Below are positions 61,021-64,000 of a stretch of DNA of 64,000 bases, one piece after another (position 1 is the stretch's first letter; each line of letters opens with the position of its first letter). The notes under the pieces were generated by a model. The model was given only the letters and a program-made list of their open reading frames with translations. It had not been told where the DNA came from and made no database searches. This DNA comes from Aspidapion aeneum (lineage: Eukaryota; Arthropoda; Insecta; Coleoptera; Brentidae): assembly GCA_963576565.1 (NCBI GenBank), contig OY755039.1, positions 143,599,369-143,663,368 of the forward strand, read 5' to 3'. A program made the translations under genes and the position numbers.

Positions 61021-61689
61021 AGTAGTGTGTATATTTTATTTTCTAGGGAGTGTTAATTACCCCGTTACCCCCTCCTTAAATACGCGCTTGCAGCCACCCT
61101 TAGGGCAATTTTCTGTATGCGCCGCTGTAAATACAAATAGAAGCGTGAAGAAGGACGGAACTGACAGCAAAAAACTTTTTTAATTTCAAACTTGTACATT
61201 TTATAAATTCGCTCTTTCCGCTGCGGATGCATTCAACTGTGACGTCATGACGTCTTTTCTACAGATTAGAGCGCAGCCCACCAAAAAAAGGCCCTACACG
61301 TCGAAGCAATGTAGAGACCCAAAACGAATTCTCGTGCAAAAACTTTCGGAACAGTGGTTCAATGAATACGTCATCAATATTTGGTGACGTCATTACTTTG
61401 TTCGTGGCTATCGTGTTTTTGACCTGACAAAGAATATCCTTGTCTTCATTTTAAAGGATTACTCCGTTTTTTCGAATACTACGTGCTCCATCACTTCTCA
61501 TAAATCAGTGAAAACACAATTCAAAAAACAAAAACAAAACATGCACCACCATTTCATTTTTGCCGAAACGTGACGTAGCGTTTGTGGACGCTCTTGAAGT
61601 TAGCCAATTGACGTAAGCTATGTCATGTTTTGAAACGAGGTAAAACCTTGTTTTGAAACTTTCGCTAAAATGACGTTCTTCGAGTTAAC
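61021..61689. other. Spacer without a recognisable gene
   Basis: Noncoding, with several CGT/ACG-rich phrases such as 'gacgtcatgacgtc' (61241). It may include eroded 5' sequence of the next LINE, but I see no clear match to 56498-56898. Confidence 0.4.
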
Positions 61690-63197
61690 ATGAAGATGCT
61701 TGGACACAATATAAGCATAATAGCAGCCTACGCACCATCAAATGACGAAACGGTGGCTATAAAACAAATGTTCTTCGACCAACTTGATGAGACTATCAGT
61801 AAAATCGGCAATACCAGGGAAATAATTATGCTTGGCGATTTTAATAGTCGAACTGGTAGACAAAGCCAAAGCAAAGTGGTAGGACCATTTGGAGAGGAAG
61901 TAACAAATGATAATGGCTTGAGACTGATACAATTGTGTGAACCCATAATCTAAAAATAAATAATGGTTTTTTTAAACATAAGGATATTCATCGGTATACC
62001 TGGATTCAGCCAACAAGAAATCTTAGATCAATCATTGATTATGCTATAGGTGGACAACACTCGGAACTAAAGTGGTATGATGTGCGCACACTTCGTGGTG
62101 TTACCTGTGGATCTGACCACCATCTGGTAAAAGCAAAAATATTATTCCCTGTAAGAAAAACAAATAAGGACGAAAGTATTAGAGAAAATGAAAATCTAGA
62201 ATGCATCGAAGACAAACAAAAATACAACTTTAGAATTCTAGAAATCGAAAGAACTCAAAGATTGTATCAGAACCGATTAGATGAAAAATTAATAAACACA
62301 GATCACTCATTTGAAGAGATATATACAAACATAGTAAAAGCTTGAAGGAAGCAAGCAAAGAAGCTGTTTGATACCAAGATAATAGAAATAACAATAAGAT
62401 GTGGTGGACGGAGGAAATACAGGAAACGGTCAAGGAGAAAAAACGCACATACTTGATATGGCTCCGTACTAAAGAGCAAAGAGACCTAGAAATCTACAGG
62501 CATACCAGAAGACAGCTAAGAAATTTGATACGCACAGAAAAGAATGAAATGTTCGAGCGCAAATGCCACGATATAAATACACACGTAGGAGGTAGGCTGA
62601 GTTGTGAAGTATGGAAATTCATTTCTACAGTAAAAAACCCAACAAAAGAAAAAGTAAACATCCAGAGCATCAAACCAGAACAATGGACAGAACACTATAA
62701 GGGGCTGCTGCAGGAGAGGAGACCCGAATATCTGGCAGCCTCTCCGAGGAGAGACATAGAAGTACATGGAGAGGAGGTAATCATCGAAAAAGAAATGATA
62801 AGGAATAGTATTAAAAAGCTTAAATCCGGAAAAGCTAGCGGACCTGGGGGAATATATGCTGAAATGCTTAAATATGGATCAGAGAAACTACTCGAAAATC
62901 TCACATATATAATCAATCAATGCATAAACGGACATCCAGTACCTGATGATTGGAAAATTGCATTCATATCCTCAATACATAAAAAAGGAAACAAGCTGGA
63001 TTGCAACAATTACAGAGGAATTTCAGTAACCAGTACTCTAAGTAGATTCTACGGTAGGATTCTTAGAGATCTAATAGAGAATGATTTTCATGAACAAGAA
63101 GAAGAAGAGCAAAGTGGGTTTCGTGCAGGCAGATCTTGTAGTGATAATGTTTTTGTCTTAAACAAGTAATCGAGAAAAGGAGCGCCAGAAATATAGA
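61690..63197 (+). pseudogene. Decayed RTE-type LINE, second family, endonuclease to start of polymerase
   Basis: 61690-61953: endonuclease centre (AAYAPSND, GDFNSRTG, DNGLRLIQLCE). After a frameshift: 'NGFFKHKDIHRYTW', 'SIIDYA', 'GSDHHLVKAKI'. Another shift near 62346 and TGA in place of TGG at about 62370. 62399-63169: WWTEEIQ, EQWTEHYKGLL, SGKASGPGGIYAEML, NYRGISVTSTLSRFYGRI and QSGFRAGRS. A lost A near 63155 then shifts the frame to 'KQVIEKRSARNIE', where the TIR element at 63206 is inserted; the coding sense resumes at 63985 (VTFVDL) and leaves the window. About 60 percent similar by eye to the RTE at 56498. Confidence 0.88.
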
Positions 63198-63205
63198 GAG
63201 TCATG

Positions 63206-63976
63206 CGAGGGGTCATCGGCACCCTAAAATTTTGTACAGCGTCCAACAGGACTTGAGTACTGTTGGGTACTGTCGTGTACTGTCGAGTACTGTTGGGTCC
63301 TGTCGAGTACTGTTAAGTACTGTCGTGTACTGTCGAGTACTGTTGGGTCCTGTCGAGTACTGTCGTGTACTGTTGGGTCCTGTCGTGTACTGTCGAGTAC
63401 TGTTGGGTCCTGTTGAGTACTGTCGTGTACTGTTGGGTCCTGTCGTGTACTGTCGAGTACTGTTGGGTCCTGTCGAGTACTGTTGAGTACTGTCGTGTAC
63501 TGTTGGGTCCTGTCGTGTACTGTCGAGTACTGTCGTGTACTGTTGGGTCCTGTCGTGTACTGTCGAGTACTGTCGAGTACTGTCGGGTCCTGTTGAGTAC
63601 TGTCGTGTACTGTTGGGTCCTGTCGTGTACTGTCGAGTACTGTTGGGTCCTGTCGAGTACTGTCGTGTACTGTGAGGTCATGTCGTGTACTGTCGAATAC
63701 TGTTGGGTCCTGTTGGGTACTGTCGAGTACTGTTGGGTCCTGTCGAGTACTGTTGAGTACTGTCGTGTACTGTCGAGTACTGTTGGGTCCTGTCGAGTAC
63801 TGTCGTGTACTGTTGGGTCCTGTCGTGTACTGTCGAGTACTGTTGGGTACTGTCGTGTACTGTCGAGTACAGTTGGGTCCTGTCGTGTACTGTCGAGTAC
63901 TGTTGGGTCCTGTCGTGGTACTGTCGGGTACTGTTGTGAAATTTGTACAGTACTGTTGAAAGCTGATGACCCCTCG
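63206..63976. mobile_element. TIR element made mostly of minisatellite, 8-bp TSD
   Basis: Ends CGAGGGGTCATCGGC (63206-63220) and GCTGATGACCCCTCG (63962-63976) are inverses with one mismatch. The exact duplication GAGTCATG (63198-63205 and 63977-63984) flanks it, and removing element plus one copy restores LINE coding sense across the join (ES-HV-TFVDL). Between short unique ends (for example 'ttttgtacag') lies the 10-bp repeat array. No transposase; superfamily unknown. Confidence 0.93.
63240..63955. repeat. Minisatellite of 10-bp units, about 72 copies
   Basis: Units are variants of TGTYG(A/T/G)GT(A/C)C: tgtcgagtac, tgtcgtgtac, tgttgggtcc, tgttgggtac, tgttgagtac. The variants recur in groups of 4-6 units (for example ..gggtcc-gtgtac-gagtac..), a higher-order pattern. 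Open frames on both strands are repeat translations. Confidence 0.95.
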
Positions 63977-64000
63977 GAGTCATGTTACCTTTGTGGACCT

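Noticed and set aside
63232..63983. Long tyrosine/threonine-rich frames on both strands
   Set aside because: Minisatellite translation only.

Overview
This window looks like part of a large, AT-rich, repeat-dominated arthropod (probably insect) nuclear genome. The reasons are eukaryotic retroelements and DNA transposons nested in one another, intron-like splice signals, long (ACAG)n and (AT)n microsatellites, and no operons, ribosome-binding sites or bacterial genes. The species cannot be fixed from sequence alone. Almost every recognisable open frame belongs to a mobile element; the only host-like or domesticated candidates are a broken gene at 6.7-12.2 kb and one possible terminal exon near 60 kb.

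Layout. 0.7-5 kb: small hAT-type MITEs, a dispersed repeat copy and AT-rich spacer. 6.7-12.9 kb: a split, decayed gene, interrupted by a Tigger/pogo remnant with other repeats inside it. 13.2-17.1 kb: an hAT-like element carrying at least four further insertions. 17.2-18.8 kb: a TIR element carrying a short RTE copy inverted by twin priming. 19.1-20.6 kb: a 1.5 kb near-palindrome. 20.6-36.7 kb: a ~2 kb block present twice as direct copies around an array of 320-bp units. Block 1 contains a full 9.5 kb Ty3/Gypsy element and block 2 preserves its empty target site. 37.6-54.9 kb: TIR elements, seven copies of a repeat with palindromic ends and expanding ACAG/CTGT tracts (up to 1.59 kb), a Penelope-like fragment and foldback elements. 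55.0-56.5 kb: the C-terminal end of a second retroelement on the minus strand. 56.5-59.9 kb: a full-length RTE-type LINE with its target duplication. 61.7-64.0 kb: a decayed RTE relative, split by a TIR element that consists mostly of a 10-bp minisatellite.

Most interesting signals. (1) Hammerhead ribozyme folds: a near-canonical one on the minus strand at 9477-9524, two related copies, and six tandem copies in the 320-bp array, an arrangement like the small ribozyme-bearing retroelements (retrozymes) that depend on Penelope-like elements; a Penelope-like fragment lies in the same window. (2) A 611-612 bp TIR family with two copies, each with a 7-bp target duplication, one with its empty site visible. 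(3) A TIR element with 8-bp duplication filled by a minisatellite, inserted in a LINE. (4) A textbook -1 slippery heptamer at the gag-pol junction. (5) Several frameshifts, both gains and losses of a single base, that fall in homopolymer runs, so some 'broken' frames may be assembly errors.

All calls are by reading; no alignments or folding programs were run. Element ends are firm where a target duplication is stated and approximate elsewhere.
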